Shown here: piece after piece, positions 24,277 through 36,199 of the stretch
How the letters are laid out: the number at the start of each line of letters is the position of its first letter
Position numbering within the stretch: the stretch's first letter is position 1
Source of the DNA: Austropuccinia psidii
Taxonomy: Eukaryota; Basidiomycota; Pucciniomycetes; Pucciniales; Sphaerophragmiaceae
Assembly: GCA_023105745.1 (NCBI GenBank)
Contig: JALGQZ010000009.1
Coordinates: 42,995,967 to 43,059,966 of the forward strand
DNA length: 64,000 nt
Reading direction: 5' to 3'
Program-made: the position numbers and the translations under genes
The notes under the pieces: model-generated
The model's input: the letters and a program-made list of their open reading frames with translations, nothing else
The model's database searches: none
Told to the model about the DNA's origin: nothing

Positions 24277-26449
24277 TGTGAGCCTGTGGGGTATGTATAA
24301 CATACCCATAAGGCCACAAATGATTTTATAGACACTTAATTTTGTCTTAAACAGACTTTTTAATTGAATTTAACATAAAAAATAACAAAAAATAAGTATA
24401 ACTTTTTTTTGGATAAACAAAGTTATAATTATGATGTCATTTTTGGATTCTACACCAAAAATAACCTAGGGTACACCCATAGGGTGTTATACCCAAAAAC
24501 ACTTATTTCTTGTGTTATTGGAAGATTTAAGAATCTCACAGTACTAATGTAACTTTTTTAACATTTTTTAAAAATTGTTAAATTTAAGCTTAAATAAGCT
24601 TAAATTTAAAGTTGCATAAGGTTAATGCAAACTTACCAAAATTTTAGTCAAAATTGAGGTGTGGTGTATATTTACTGAATTGGCTAAAGATTTGCCATAC
24701 AGAATGTAAATCCTGCATGAGCTCAATGTAAAAGGGTTTAAAGCCATGGTATGGCTTTAAATAAATAAAAGGGCAAAATCCACGCAAAAAGGTGGGACAA
24801 AGGAAAAAGACCAAATAGAGCTGGGGTACCCAACTTTTTGGATCTGCAATGATTCAATTAAGGTTGTCCACCTGTATTCGAGGATTTCCAACCTTATTTA
24901 AACTTTAAGATTAGACTTTGATCCAACCTTAAGGTTTAAACTGGTTTTATCCCAATTTGGACAGGAATTTCAAGCTGACAAAGGGTAAATCCCAATATCC
25001 AGGCTTGAAATCAAGGTTTTAAGAACTGTAAAAGCTTAAATAAGCTTAAAACTTTAAAGCTTCAAGCATTAAAACCTTATCAAAACTTAACGTTTGGTGT
25101 GTATTGCTATTTTACGTGGAAAAATAGCCATAACTTCAAAAATTCATTAAAAATCCAATTCTTAATGGATTTGCTTGAAATATTCACACAACTTAGAATA
25201 TAATATTATCTATATATAAATTAAATTTCAAGTATCTTTAATAAAGAAATTTCCTGGGTAATTAGCCTGGAAATTTACTCTTTTAATTAAACTCAAAGAA
25301 AATCATGATTTCTTTAAAATTTAATTAAAAATTGAGCTTAAGAGATTTTTACTTGAAACTCTAATTTTAGGTTGTTCATGTGATGAAATTTAATATAAAT
25401 AACCTTATTTTATATTAAAACCTAAAGTAGTTAAACTAAATGAGGATTAAAGTTACTTGGAGTTAAGAATAACACTGGTAACTTTAAATTGGAAGTAAAA
25501 AGAAGTTGCCTTAAGCTAAGAACTTTATTTTTAAGCATTGTTTTTCAGTTTGGACCTGAGCACTCCCTCTATATTCATTATGAATCATGAGAGCTGCATT
25601 GAAGACATAAAAAGAGTCTTTTCATCACTGTTTTTGTCCATCATTCATTATTAATCCAATCATATTAGAAATTCAAACAGGTAAAGTTTTATTAAATATA
25701 AGATCTTATTATTAAAAGTAATTCTTAAGTTATTTTCATTCTTTATTTATTAAAATTGAAGAATTGAAGTCATAGAATTTAGATTATTGTTGTAATCACC
25801 AATAATATATTTTATTATATAAAATTATCATTTTAAATATCTTTTAAAATCAACAAATTCCTCTCAAAAACTCTTTAATCATAATTTATATTATAAAAAG
25901 TTGTTTTATCTTTAAATTTATTGATTTTTGACGTGTTTTTTAACTTATAACCTTTATGTAGTATAATAACTGTTGTATTAGACTTGTTGTATTAAATAAA
26001 TCTTATAAGTAAGTTTTCTTTAAAGTTCTATATTTTTTTATCTAAATATTAGTTTCTTTTATATAGAATTTTTATTCTAAAAGAATTATTTCTGCACAGT
26101 GTGTGCTTAATTCTTTTTATAAATAATATTTATATTATTTATAAGTGGTTAATATTCATATTTTCCACGTGTAATTGTCTCATTAAGAGCTTTACACTTC
26201 TTATTGTTATAACTGTCAGTGACTATAACAATAATAGAATAATTATAATTTATTATGATTATTATTATTTTTGATTATTATATTATTATAATAATAATTA
26301 AATTTATTTTTTTATATATAATTATTTTTAATAATTATATTTAAATTTGTGGTTATAATATTTTATTATATTATATATTTCTATTGAGGACAGTCATAGT
26401 ACTCTTGATTTTGCTACTATTATCAAGAGTTTCATAGACAAACCTTACA
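24277..26449 (+). repeat. E3 3' LTR
   Basis: TGTGAG...CTTACA, 2,173 bp, pair of 15481-17650. Confidence 0.93.
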
Positions 26450-26454
26450 ACTTC
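26450..26454 (+). repeat. E3 target-site duplication, right copy (ACTTC)
   Basis: Matches 15476-15480. The E2 polyprotein resumes here. Confidence 0.92.
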
Positions 26455-27252
26455 CTTATTAGATAAAGACTGCAAAGATACATCTTTAGTCAATGCACTG
26501 GATGAAGTTTGGAAGAATTCCTATTATGAAGGAAGATTTCACTTGTTTGATGAGATTATTTACCACAGAACCAAACATTCTTGTGTAATGACATTGTGTA
26601 TAAGATGCTTATCAATACCATTCTTCATGAATGCCATGATAGCATCTACCCTGGACACTTGTCAGAGGACAGAACAATTGAAAAAGTGAAGAACTGTGCA
26701 TGGTGGCCATCTTGGAGAAAAGAGACCATTGAATGTTTCCATACCTGTGATAGATTCCAAAAAGCAAACAGGAGTACAGGCAAGAGATTTGGACTTATGC
26801 TCCCTATTAAAGAGCCAAAATCCCCTTGGGAAGTTGTTCACATGGATTGGGTCATAGCACTGCCTCCAAGTGGTGACAAGAGTTACATTTCTTGTTTAGT
26901 CATTGTAGACAGATATAGCAAAACTCCCATATTCTTACCATCTCATAAAGATGACACAGCTATGGATACAGATCTTCTTCTGTGGAGCAGGGTTATTTAT
27001 CATACAGGACTATTCAAGAATATCATAAGTGACAGAGATACCAAGTTCACATCTGAATTTTGGACCAATCTTCATAGGTTGTTTGGGACTAAGCTATCAT
27101 TCTCTGAAGCATATCCCCCTCAAACAGATTGGCCAGCAGAGAGAATGATTCAAACTTTAGAAGACATGGTCACAAGATTTTGTGCTTATGGGTTAGAATT
27201 GAAAGACTCAGATGGCTTTACCCATGACTGGTGCACTCTGATACCTGCATGA
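26450..27252 (+). pseudogene. E2 integrase (HHCC finger and catalytic core)
   Basis: Resumes [11 protein letters not shown] in frame with the left half of E2, shifts frame by one base near 26600, then runs open for 223 codons: [55 protein letters not shown]. The fourth zinc ligand region reads CDRF where the family has CDRC, so the finger is damaged. It stops at TGA 27250-27252. Confidence 0.85.
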
Positions 27253-27939
27253 GCATTGGCATATAGGACATCAGTTCATTCTTCTACAGGTCAAACTCCT
27301 GCTATGTTAGAAAAAGGATAGAATCCAAGAATCCCAGCAAATACACTGAGGAAAGACTTGATTGAAATGCATCCTACAGCTTCCAGCTTCAAGATAATTC
27401 TTGTAAAAGTGAAACATCATGCAAAACAAAGTATGAATAACGCTTTTGAATATGCAAAACAGAATTGGGAAAAGAGGCACAAAGTACCAGAATTCAAAGT
27501 AGGGGTCTTAGTTCTAGTTTCAACCTTGAATTTTGATATTATCAAAGGCCCAAAGAAACTTAAGGATTCTTATGTAGGGAGTTCTGTTATTATTGCCTTA
27601 CATGGAACCAATGCAGTTCAAGTGGAATTGAGTGGTGAATTGGAAAATAAACACCCCAATTTTCCAGTAAGCCTGAAAAAACCTTATCAACCAACTGACA
27701 AAGAATTGTTTCCTTTAAGGAACCAAACTCCTTTGACTGTACCACCAAGGGAACAGGATGAAGACAAAAAGATAAAGAAAGTCATTAAAGAAAGGAGACT
27801 TAGGGGTAAAAATCAAGGAGAATATATTGTCAGATATAGAAATCGAATAAATCAGGATGAATGGATGGCAGAATCAGAAATACCTGACTCAGATAGACTC
27901 TTAAGAAGATTTAGACAAGAAGGAAGGCCAAAAGCCTGA
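27253..27939 (+). pseudogene. E2 integrase C-terminus and chromodomain
   Basis: After TGA (27250) and TAG (27319, in place of Trp) the frame is open from 27358 to 27939. It has the LVLVSTLNFDIIKGPKK integrase C-terminal segment and a chromodomain (YIVRYRNRINQDEWMAE, then IPDSDRLLRRFRQEGR). Chromodomains on such integrases bind modified histone tails and bias insertion into heterochromatin. Confidence 0.85.
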
Positions 27940-28071
27940 ATATGTCTATAAATGTGCTTTGAATTACTTGGTCTGAGTAAGAAAAGGGGGTTGGAAAGTG
28001 GACATTAACCCCATTTGGGGCCTTTTTCTTCTTTATACCATTGAAAAAATTGTTGTACAATTTCAATTTTT

Positions 28072-28083
28072 GGTGGGAGGGAA
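28072..28083 (+). other. E2 polypurine tract
   Basis: GGTGGGAGGGAA directly before the 3' LTR. Confidence 0.7.
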
Positions 28084-30018
28084 TGTGAGCCTTGAGGCAT
28101 ATTTTACATACCCAAATAGGCCACAATTATCTAAATATAAATTCTGAACTATGAATAATGCATAAGTCATGCATATATTCAAAATTAATCATTTTTGATT
28201 TCAGAAAAGATGAATAACCTTTTATTGAGTAAGTAAATCCATGGATTTAAGGCCAGATTTGGATTCTACACAAAGCCTCACCTAGTGTAGCTCAATAGAG
28301 TTAAAAATCTCAAGTCAACCCTTTGAGGTGGTAATATGGAAAACAGTTCAATACCACATAACAGATCTGTGAAAGTTTCTGTTTTTCTCTATTTTACCCC
28401 AAAAAATGGGAATGTCAGAAATCCCATGTTACATATACACTAAGAATAGTGTTATGCATGTTTTGGGCACTTAATATTATGGTATTCCTACATGCACTTT
28501 TGGTACACCCATAGTGGATACCTTACTTTAACCTTGAATTTCTATTTTGACGTAAAAAATAGGCAAGGGGCCAAAAGACATCAAAAAGAGCCAGGGTACC
28601 CAACTTCTGAGGCCTCTGAGGCATGGACAGCTCCAAAGCTTGGATCCATGGTTGATCTTGGCCCAATTACTAAGCTGAAACCTTTTGGGAACTTGGTTAC
28701 CATGTTACAACTTCAGTAAATCATAAGAAAATAGCAAATAACCTGCTATTTTGACATGCCAAGGAGGTAAAGAGCAACTTAGACTCCTGTAAAAATGTAA
28801 ATTATTAATGAATTACCATGGATAAACCCCAAAAGAGTAATTAAAACCCCTTTTGGACTAGTATCTATTGATTAACCTCATAGCAACCAGCCATATACTG
28901 CTATTTGCAATTCTATGTAGAAATGAGGTAAAACTTCAAAAATTCATTAAAAATACAATTCTTAATGGATCTTTCTGAAACTTTCAGGACCAATTGAGAA
29001 TTGTATACATAATATAAAAGCCAAAACAATTATACTTTTATAAGTAAAATTAAATGTTTCACTTACAGTCCATTCTTGACGATTCCACATGAAACACAGA
29101 ATCTTTAAACAATTACAGAAAATACATTCTGTGATGATATTTCCAATAAAATTTATAACTTTGAGAAATCAATTCTTCTTTTGGCATAAAAGAAGATTTA
29201 CAGTTGTTACTCCTTTTATTCTAAACCATAAATGGGTTGGTACTCATGTAAAAGCCTCAATTAAGTCATTATGATAATCTTACATTACAAAAATAGATGC
29301 AATCAATAATGCATAAAGGTTTATTGTTTTCTCACTAACCACTGGTATTAAGGTTTCTCCATTGCATGCCTCTGTGAGCTGTCTTAGACTTAAAAGAGGC
29401 CTCCTCTAGCTGTTTTTTTCCAAATCATCACATTATTAAATTATACCTTTAGTACCAACAAGTAAGTATTAGTTAAAGCTTTTCTTAAGTGTTTTATTCT
29501 TTCAGACATCAATGAGAAAGACGTGAAATCATAGAAATCAAATATATATTGTTGTCATAGTCTTTTAATCAAATATATATTGTTGTAATATTCTTTTGGA
29601 TCAATTTTGATCCATTAAATCCACAATTCTACAACAAATCTCTCTACTATTATCTTCTAAAAGGTTTGTTGGGTTAATAGTGAGTGATTTATCTTAATTC
29701 TCAAAGTTTTTCTCCAGTAGTAGTTCTCTTCAAGAGTTATCTGTATAATTATTGTTGTAAAAGATAATGATATGTTAAAATAGTTTTATTATTTTAATAA
29801 AAGAAGTTTTTATTATTACATTATTCTTGTAATTGAATCTTGTAGACAATTAATGCTTACTGTTATAATCACTAGTAGTGCATAGCACGTAAAAGAAATA
29901 ATTATTTAATTATTTAATTGTGGTCATAGTAAATTTTTATTATTATATTTCATAAGAACAGCCATAGTACTTTTGATTAATAGTAATATTATCAACAGTT
30001 TCATAGACACATCTTACA
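28084..30018 (+). repeat. E2 3' LTR
   Basis: TGTGAGCC...CTTACA, 1,935 bp, same family as solo LTR S2 (minus strand, 41004-42870). It has no counterpart at the 5' end of E2. It ends exactly where E4-type LTR sequence begins. Confidence 0.85.
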
Positions 30019-30804
30019 AGTAAAAATTTCCTCTTTTTATGCTTGACACCTCATGATCATAGTTGTGGGATATTATCCCACAGAAAAGTTGTATTGACCC
30101 AATTGTGGAGTTTTGAAGGTAAAACTGCTATAGATTTGTCCATTTTTGCGATATTGAGCTCAAATCTGTTTCTTTGTGTAGCTCTGGATGAGATCTAAAC
30201 AGTGGTACCTCATTTTATATGGGTAATATTAAATATGGCAAACCTATGCCATTGACAAGTTTTGTTATTCAGATATATGATTTTCTCAATATCTGTATGG
30301 AGCCTGTTTGCCCCATACCTGTTGCTCTAGATGAGATATGGAGAAATAGAAGGCACCATAAGATAGCCCTGACTGTGCTCTTTCAAGAAATACCCCACTT
30401 CAAGTATCTCACATTAAAACTGTAGATGTTAGATGAAAGGTCAACATCTTGTTCACCCTTATTCGCCCTTGTTTTGGCCATAACTTTTGTAATTTTGGTG
30501 TTAGTTCAATTTGGCTAGTACCATTGGATAGCCCTGAATCAGAGCTTCAATTTGAACACCAATTTAATGGGCTTCAGCCTCTTCCTCTGGATTTCAGATC
30601 AGAGGTGAAAAATAAGGTTTATGCTCAGCAACAAATTTGAGCAGGAATAACTTTGTTATTCTTTGTCCTGTGATTATTCTTTGGTTTGATACCATTGGAG
30701 CTGATTTTTCTCAGATCCATGTTTTGGTGTTATTTTTGCTTTACCATTGGTTTATGGTATTTTGCTGCCATGCTTGTGCTCTGGGTTTGAGTCACATGTT
30801 GACA
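30019..30804 (-). repeat. E4 3' LTR, truncated
   Basis: Matches about 39680-40470 of the 5' LTR. The part equivalent to 39074-39680 (about 610 bp) is missing at the junction with E2. Confidence 0.85.
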
Positions 30805-30816
30805 TACCCTCCATCC
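30805..30816 (-). other. E4 polypurine tract
   Basis: GGATGGAGGGTA on the minus strand, directly before the 3' LTR. E5 has GAGGGAGGGTA in the same place. Confidence 0.65.
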
Positions 30817-30819
30817 AAA

Positions 30820-31451
30820 AAAGGATCATCATTGATGAGACTTTTCAGTCTCCCTAGAGGGTCTGAATCTCCTTAGATGAAGGTTCCCATGTGGTATGGC
30901 ATCCTCTTCCAACCATTTGTCTGTGTCTTCTGCCTGGTTCTTGAATCTGGCCAAATACTATCTTTAATCTTTAAGATTAAGTCTAATCTTCCTGGCCTTG
31001 ATGATCTTCTTCACAGGTCCAGCGAGGTCTTCCACTTCCACTATGTCTGGTGGGGTGGTGTCTTCTTTCTGGAGAAGAACTTGTCCTCTCCTTTCTGGAA
31101 GTATGGTTTGACCAGACTCACTGGGAATACTGAGTTTTTCCTGCAGAAGTCCCCTGTGAGTCCAACCTCCACTGCATTCTTCCCCATCAGTTTAATGATA
31201 GTGAAGGGCCCCAAAGATTAATTTCTCATTTTCTTTGGTCCCTTGAGATTATTGAAGTTGAGTGTAGACACTAACAATTGGTCCCTTTCTTTGAAGTCTG
31301 GTTCCATAAGTGTCTTGTAATACCTCTGCTTGTTGTATTCTTTAGCTTCAACTATGCAATTACCAGCTGTGTCACAAGCTCTCTTCCACAAGTAATGGAA
31401 GTCCTTGGCTGTGGGGTGGATAGTTACAAGATTTTTATTCAGGTGATCCAC
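30820..31451 (-). pseudogene. E4 integrase C-terminus and chromodomain
   Basis: The minus-strand ORF 31218-31451 gives [18 protein letters not shown] and [19 protein letters not shown]. After a stop/frameshift near 31218, the minus strand still reads a [15 protein letters not shown] block, [10 protein letters not shown], then a chromodomain block ending LHLRRFRPSRETEKSHQ near 30822. Stop codons interrupt the chromodomain around 30955-30970. Confidence 0.75.
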
Positions 31452-31466
31452 AGGAAATAAGGGGTT

Positions 31467-31785
31467 TCACCCTTTCTCTACCAGTGAGGGTGATTTCCCT
31501 GTGGTAGAGTTCTGGCTTGTGTTGTGAGCTATCTGGACTGCTGGGAGAAGTGTAACCCAGTCATGGGTGTACCCTTCAAGGTCCTTATATTCCATGCCAT
31601 GTGCACAGAACCTTCTTATGATTTCCTCCATTGTTTGGATCATCCTTTCATCTAAACCATCTGTTTGTGGGTAGTAAGCTGTAGAAAATTCAAGTTTTGT
31701 TCCCACCATGTCATAGAGTTTGGTCCAGAATTCTGATGTGAATTTTGGGTCCTAATCACTAATGACTTTTGGGACTCCACATGTG
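31467..31785 (-). pseudogene. E4 integrase catalytic core, C-terminal part
   Basis: Reads the [10 protein letters not shown] region, then [43 protein letters not shown] and [10 protein letters not shown]. It holds the second Asp and the Glu of the DDE triad. The LTR of S1 interrupts it upstream, and an in-frame stop (plus-strand CTA near 31752) breaks the SDRDPKF motif. Confidence 0.8.
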
Positions 31786-31790
31786 GCTAT
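31786..31790 (+). repeat. S1 target-site duplication, left copy (GCTAT)
   Basis: GCTAT occurs directly on both sides of S1 (also 33214-33218). Confidence 0.9.
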
Positions 31791-33213
31791 TGTCAGGGTG
31801 ACTCTATGATATAGATTCAGAATGATAATAAAAGCTATAACTCTGAGTGTGACACGAAAATAATGATGATATTAGAGTGAGAATATGAGTGAAAAGGGCT
31901 ATACTAAAATAATTTAGTGATGGTGAGTACTGCTGATAGCCCTGGGTGCAGTGTTTGACTGTTGGTTTACAATAGCAAACCCTACAGTACTTAAGCTCAA
32001 AGTATACCTGTTAAGTTCTAAGAGTATCACTTCCTTTTTTAAGAATTTATATCACGTAAGAATATCAAGAACAGGATGCTGAATTTGCTTCCTGGTGAGG
32101 CAAATCCTCCTTTTATCTTGTTCTGGGGTAGTGGGAGGTGGTTTACCTCTGCACACGACCAAAGAGTGAAAGTTTTCACTACTGTGGGCTGGTTTGTGGT
32201 TCCATACACTCAATACAGGCTAGTATTGGGTTGAAATGTGGTTTTAGAACCACAAGTAGTCATTTTTACCCTATACAGGGTGAAAATTTTCACCAATGGA
32301 GTTTACAGGTGTATTCTGGTGCTCCTGACGCGTCAGAAACTGTACAGAACCTGTATGGACCTCTGTATTTGACTTAAATATGAGGTATTGAAGTATAAAT
32401 AAGCTTCAGCGTCTGTTTGACACCTCATAATCATAGTACAACTGTATCCTGTCATAATACAGCTGTATTGGTCATATTGTGGGATTATAACTTTCAAATA
32501 GCCATAACTCTGTCAGTTTTTGAGATATCATGCTCATAGTTGGCTCATTGGATAGCCCTGTATGCGCTCTACACAATGATACCCAATTTGGTATGGTTAT
32601 CATTAAATATGACAAAGCTATCCCATGTACAAGGTTTTTTGTACATAGGTGTGGTTTGGGCAAAAAGCTGTATTGAGCTTGTTTGCCTTTTACCTTCTGT
32701 TATAGTTGAGATATGAAGAAGTGGATGGCACCATCAGATAGCCCTGATTGTGCTCTTTCCAAAAAGACCCAACTTCAAGTATCCCACACTAAAACTGTAG
32801 AAGCTAGATGAGAGGTGAATGTTTTGTTCACCCTTATTTGGCCTGAAATTGACCATAACTCCAGTAATATTGGTGCTAGCTCAGTTTGGCTGGTACCATT
32901 GGATAGCCCTGGCTTAGAGCTTTATTTTTAGTACCCATTTGATGGGGTTAAGCCTCTCCTTCTAGATTTTAGATGAGAGGTGAAAATTAAGGTTTATGCT
33001 CAGCAATAACTTTGAGCAGGAATAACTTTGTTATTTCTTGTCCTATGGTTATGGGACTTATATTTTCAGAAAGGGGTGAGTTTCCTCTTTCTTTTGATAC
33101 CTTTTGAGCTGATCTGGCTCAGATCCATGTTCTGGTGGTATCTTGGCTATACCATTGATTTATGGTATATTGGCTGTCATGCTTGTGCTCTGGTTTTGAG
33201 TCACAGGCTGACA
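31791..33213 (+). repeat. S1: solo LTR inside the E4 integrase
   Basis: 1,423 bp, flanked by GCTAT on both sides. The plus strand reads TGTCAG...CTGACA. Both ends obey TGTCA/TGACA, so orientation has to come from the interior: the TGTGACTCAAA block that opens the E5 LTRs lies at the right end on the minus strand, so the LTR is transcriptionally minus even though listed as plus. No internal coding region, as expected after LTR-LTR recombination. Confidence 0.88.
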
Positions 33214-33218
33214 GCTAT
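33214..33218 (+). repeat. S1 target-site duplication, right copy (GCTAT)
   Basis: Matches 31786-31790. The integrase coding resumes here. Confidence 0.9.
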
Positions 33219-33658
33219 GATCTTATTCCAAACAACAAAGCTGTATCCATTGCTGTGTCCTCCTTATGACATGGAAAGCTCCTCACAATCTTTCTATACC
33301 TATCAACTACGAGTAGGAAGGCATTGAAATTTTCTTTTCCTCCTGGGACAAGTCCTGTGACCCAGTCCATATCAATGGTTTCCCATGGGTGCTTGGGCTC
33401 TTTTATGTGTTGAAGTAGCCCATATTTCTTTCAGTGTTTTCTTTTTGCCTTTTGGCATCTTTCACAATTTTTGATATAATTACGCAACTCTTGATCCCCT
33501 TTGGGACACCAAGCTGCACTTGCTACCCTTTCTTTGGTCCTGTCTTCACTCATGTGCCCCATATAGGGGAAGTCATGAAATTCCTGCAGGATCAGGGATA
33601 TGTGGTCCCTGTCCACCACTATGAGGGAGCTTGTGTGATTCTCTCTGTGATAGAGTAG
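33219..33658 (-). pseudogene. E4 integrase HHCC finger and first part of core
   Basis: Minus-strand reading gives [30 protein letters not shown] and CERCQKAKRKH, then [31 protein letters not shown] sequence leading up to S1. The zinc-finger His and Cys residues are visible. A stop near 33429 separates finger and core. Confidence 0.8.
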
Positions 33659-34808
33659 TCAATCTATAAGGAAAAATTTGTTATCCTTATAGTCCCTCAA
33701 CCAGGCCTCCTTTAACTGGGATTCTAATTCTGGGCTCCTGTATTTCTGTTGAAGGAGTTGCAACAATATGCCACACTCTTTGTGTTTGGCATAAGTATTC
33801 ATTACTGTACTGAAGAACTCATTGTGTAGTTCTGAGGAGCCTATCCCCAATATGGGAGTTTCTGTTCCTTCTGATTTGATTTCTTCACTGTCTGCGGTAC
33901 GACTTCCTGGTGCCCATTAAGCAAATCTGAAGTTTTTCCTCCTGTCTATTTCCATGACATGGTTAGAGATCTTGGCTGCTATTTCAGGGTCATAAGCTGG
34001 GTTGCTTTTGACATTATCCAGTGGCCATCTGCTGAGGCCATCTGCATTAGTGTGGCTTTTGCCTTCTGTGTATATGATGAACATGTTACCTCTATACTCT
34101 TGGATGGCTATTTGCCACCTCAACATGTGTCTATTAGTGGTCTTCATATTAATTAAAGACTTGAGTGCTGTGCAATCTGTATAGATTTCAAAGACTGCAC
34201 CCTCCAGATAATAATGATGTTTCTCCAGGGCCCAGACTAGGAATAGGAATTCAGTCTGGGTTGCTCCATAACTAGCTTCTGAATTTTTCAGTTTCCTGGA
34301 AATTTAGCATATCACCCCTTCCCTCGTTTCACCATTCACAATTTGTCTTTGGTCTAGGGCTTCTCCCAATCCTTGTCTACAGGCAGCATCTTTGTACAGC
34401 TTGAATGGTAATTCAAAGTCAGGAAGTATCAGGACAGGTGAATGAGTGAGCTCATGTTTGATCCTCTCATATGCATCTCTCCTTTCCTTGGTAATTTTAA
34501 AAACTACATATTTTGAGCATCAATTGTATAGACTACTTGGTATGTGAGCAAATCTCTTGTTGTAGTTTCTGTGGTAGCTAGAAAAGCCAAGGAAATATTG
34601 CATCTCTTTGATTTTCTTTGGTACTGGTTTTTTCAGTATTTCTGCTACTTAATTTGGTCCATGGCAAGACTAAGGCCAGAGAATTTATTTCCTAGTTCCA
34701 GTAATTCTTGTTGGCCAAAATTGCACTTCTTAAGTAAAATTTTCAGATTAATGGGTTTGTATTTACTTAGTACTCTGTCTATGTACAGCACATGGACTTC
34801 CATGTCTC
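33659..34808 (-). pseudogene. E4 RT thumb, RNase H and linker
   Basis: Fragments on the minus strand: [39 protein letters not shown] (linker), [25 protein letters not shown] and [13 protein letters not shown] (RNase H end), and unlisted short pieces of LYKDAACRQGLGEALDQ-type sequence. Several stops and frameshifts. Homologous throughout to E5 Pol. Confidence 0.75.
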
Positions 34809-36062
34809 TCAGTATATAATGATTTCATCAATATATACTACCATCCAGCCTTCTAATATTTCTTCTTGAAATATTTTTCCCATCATCCTCTGAAAGTGGG
34901 CGGTTCCATTGTTTATGCCAAATGGCATCCTTGTATACTCATATATACTCATATGGCATATAATTCTGAGTACCTTCATGAAGTTTGGTTTAGCTCCATT
35001 CTGGCAGAAGCCTTTCATACTATCCCTCTTGGTTATATATTTAGCTTTTTCCAGTTTATCTAGGGAATGAGGTATCCGTGGAATAAGGTACCTATCACCT
35101 TTTGTGTAGTTATTTAGGGCTCTGAAATCCCCACAAAATCTAGATTTTCCATCATTCCAAGTGATAAGGACAGGAGTGGAAATTCCCACTATTTGATTGT
35201 GTCCTATCTTCCTGATGAGATCCATGTCTAGTAGTTCGTTGATGTGTTTCTCAAATTCTCTCCTATTTTCCAGGCTTTGTGAATATGGAGGTCTTCTCAG
35301 CATGGGTGGATAAGGTATTTCCACATAGAGATATAATTCTATATAACAGCCTCTGATTTTTCCCAAGGGTTCTTCACAAATGGCAAATACTAGTCTATTT
35401 TTCCTCAGAATTTTGAGTAAACTAAGCTTTTGTTTACTGGTGAGGCTGGTGCTAAATTGGCTCTCTCTGAATTCATTCAGTAATTCTTCTAGAGGGTCAT
35501 GGTGGGACATCTGGTATATGTAAAGTGAAAATTTGTTTTCCTTGTTTGTACCTATGGTAATGTGCCTGTTCTTTCTGTTGCAAATATCAATGCCATACAT
35601 CCTTTGGTAATATGTTTCCAGTAAGAATCCTTTTATATGGGAATCATCAAGTACACCAAACTCTGGGTCAAGTCTTATATCACTTTTCCTATGGGGTATA
35701 ATTATCTCTTTAATAATTTCCCCAATGGATGTTATATTCCCTGATGCACTTTCAAATTTTTTTGCCTTGGTTGGAAAGAGCTTCTTCTCACAATTTTGGA
35801 AGTGGTTATTCAGATAATTCTTTTCCACTATTGAGCAATGTGCACCACTGTCAATGATCAATGGGTGCTGAGCATGGTCATTACAAACAGTCATATTTGT
35901 GGCTGTCCCATGTATATAAGCCATTCCTTTAGTTAGTGTGACTAGGAATGTTTGTGCATATTGTGTGTGCTTACACAAGTTTTCATTTGCAGTATCTTGT
36001 GGTATGCCTGCCCTTAACTGTATGTACTGAATTTCTATTTGTGTTTCCTCTTGGTACTCCAC
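34809..36062 (-). CDS. pol: E4 protease-reverse transcriptase, open fragment
   Basis: 417-codon open segment. The aspartic protease motif is LIIDSGAHCSIVEKNYL, followed by RLDPEFGVLDDSHIKGFLL. The RT fingers and palm read [70 protein letters not shown], then YIDEIIIY at the left end. The palm motif ends in Glu where YIDD is expected. A stop just after it ends the frame. Confidence 0.85.
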   Translation of the reverse strand: MEYQEETQIEIQYIQLRAGIPQDTANENLCKHTQYAQTFLVTLTKGMAYIHGTATNMTVCNDHAQHPLIIDSGAHCSIVEKNYLNNHFQNCEKKLFPTKAKKFESASGNITSIGEIIKEIIIPHRKSDIRLDPEFGVLDDSHIKGFLLETYYQRMYGIDICNRKNRHITIGTNKENKFSLYIYQMSHHDPLEELLNEFRESQFSTSLTSKQKLSLLKILRKNRLVFAICEEPLGKIRGCYIELYLYVEIPYPPMLRRPPYSQSLENRREFEKHINELLDMDLIRKIGHNQIVGISTPVLITWNDGKSRFCGDFRALNNYTKGDRYLIPRIPHSLDKLEKAKYITKRDSMKGFCQNGAKPNFMKVLRIICHMSIYEYTRMPFGINNGTAHFQRMMGKIFQEEILEGWMVVYIDEIIIY

Positions 36063-36199
36063 TAGGCCATTCCTCTTGGGTCTTGGTCATCATCAGATTG
36101 TTCTCTGATAGAATCACCCATACAGTCTGATTCAGAATCCTCTGTTGGGGATTCTTCCTCTGGGACTTGCTCAATGGAATATACTTTCTTCTTTTCCTT

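Larger units (their letters stand above)
15481..26449 (+). mobile_element. E3: complete Ty3/Gypsy chromodomain element nested in E2
   Basis: LTR (2,170 bp), PBS, leader, exon 1, intron, ORF1/gag, pol, polypurine tract and LTR (2,173 bp) in order, with a perfect ACTTC duplication. The LTRs differ at roughly 3-4% of sites by eye. Coding breaks include TGA at 18613, a one-base deletion near 20075, TGA at 22266, TAG near 22407 and TAG at 23931. The RT catalytic motif is YIDY. The copy is not autonomous as it stands. Confidence 0.93.
10244..30018 (+). mobile_element. E2: Ty3/Gypsy chromodomain element, split by E3
   Basis: Plus-strand element whose two halves are 10244-15480 and 26450-30018. The polyprotein reads continuously across the gap (HILTS then LLDKDCKD) once E3 and one copy of ACTTC are removed. 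Left half: putative 5' LTR, PBS, exon 1, ORF1/gag, nucleocapsid, protease, reverse transcriptase, part of RNase H. Right half: integrase, chromodomain, polypurine tract, 3' LTR. It carries many stops and frameshifts. Its 5' and 3' LTR regions do not match (see findings), and its 3' end directly abuts the truncated LTR of E4. Confidence 0.85.

Noticed and set aside
30219..31460. Plus-strand frames over the E4 LTR and chromodomain
   Set aside because: They fall in LTR sequence or antisense to integrase and resemble nothing.
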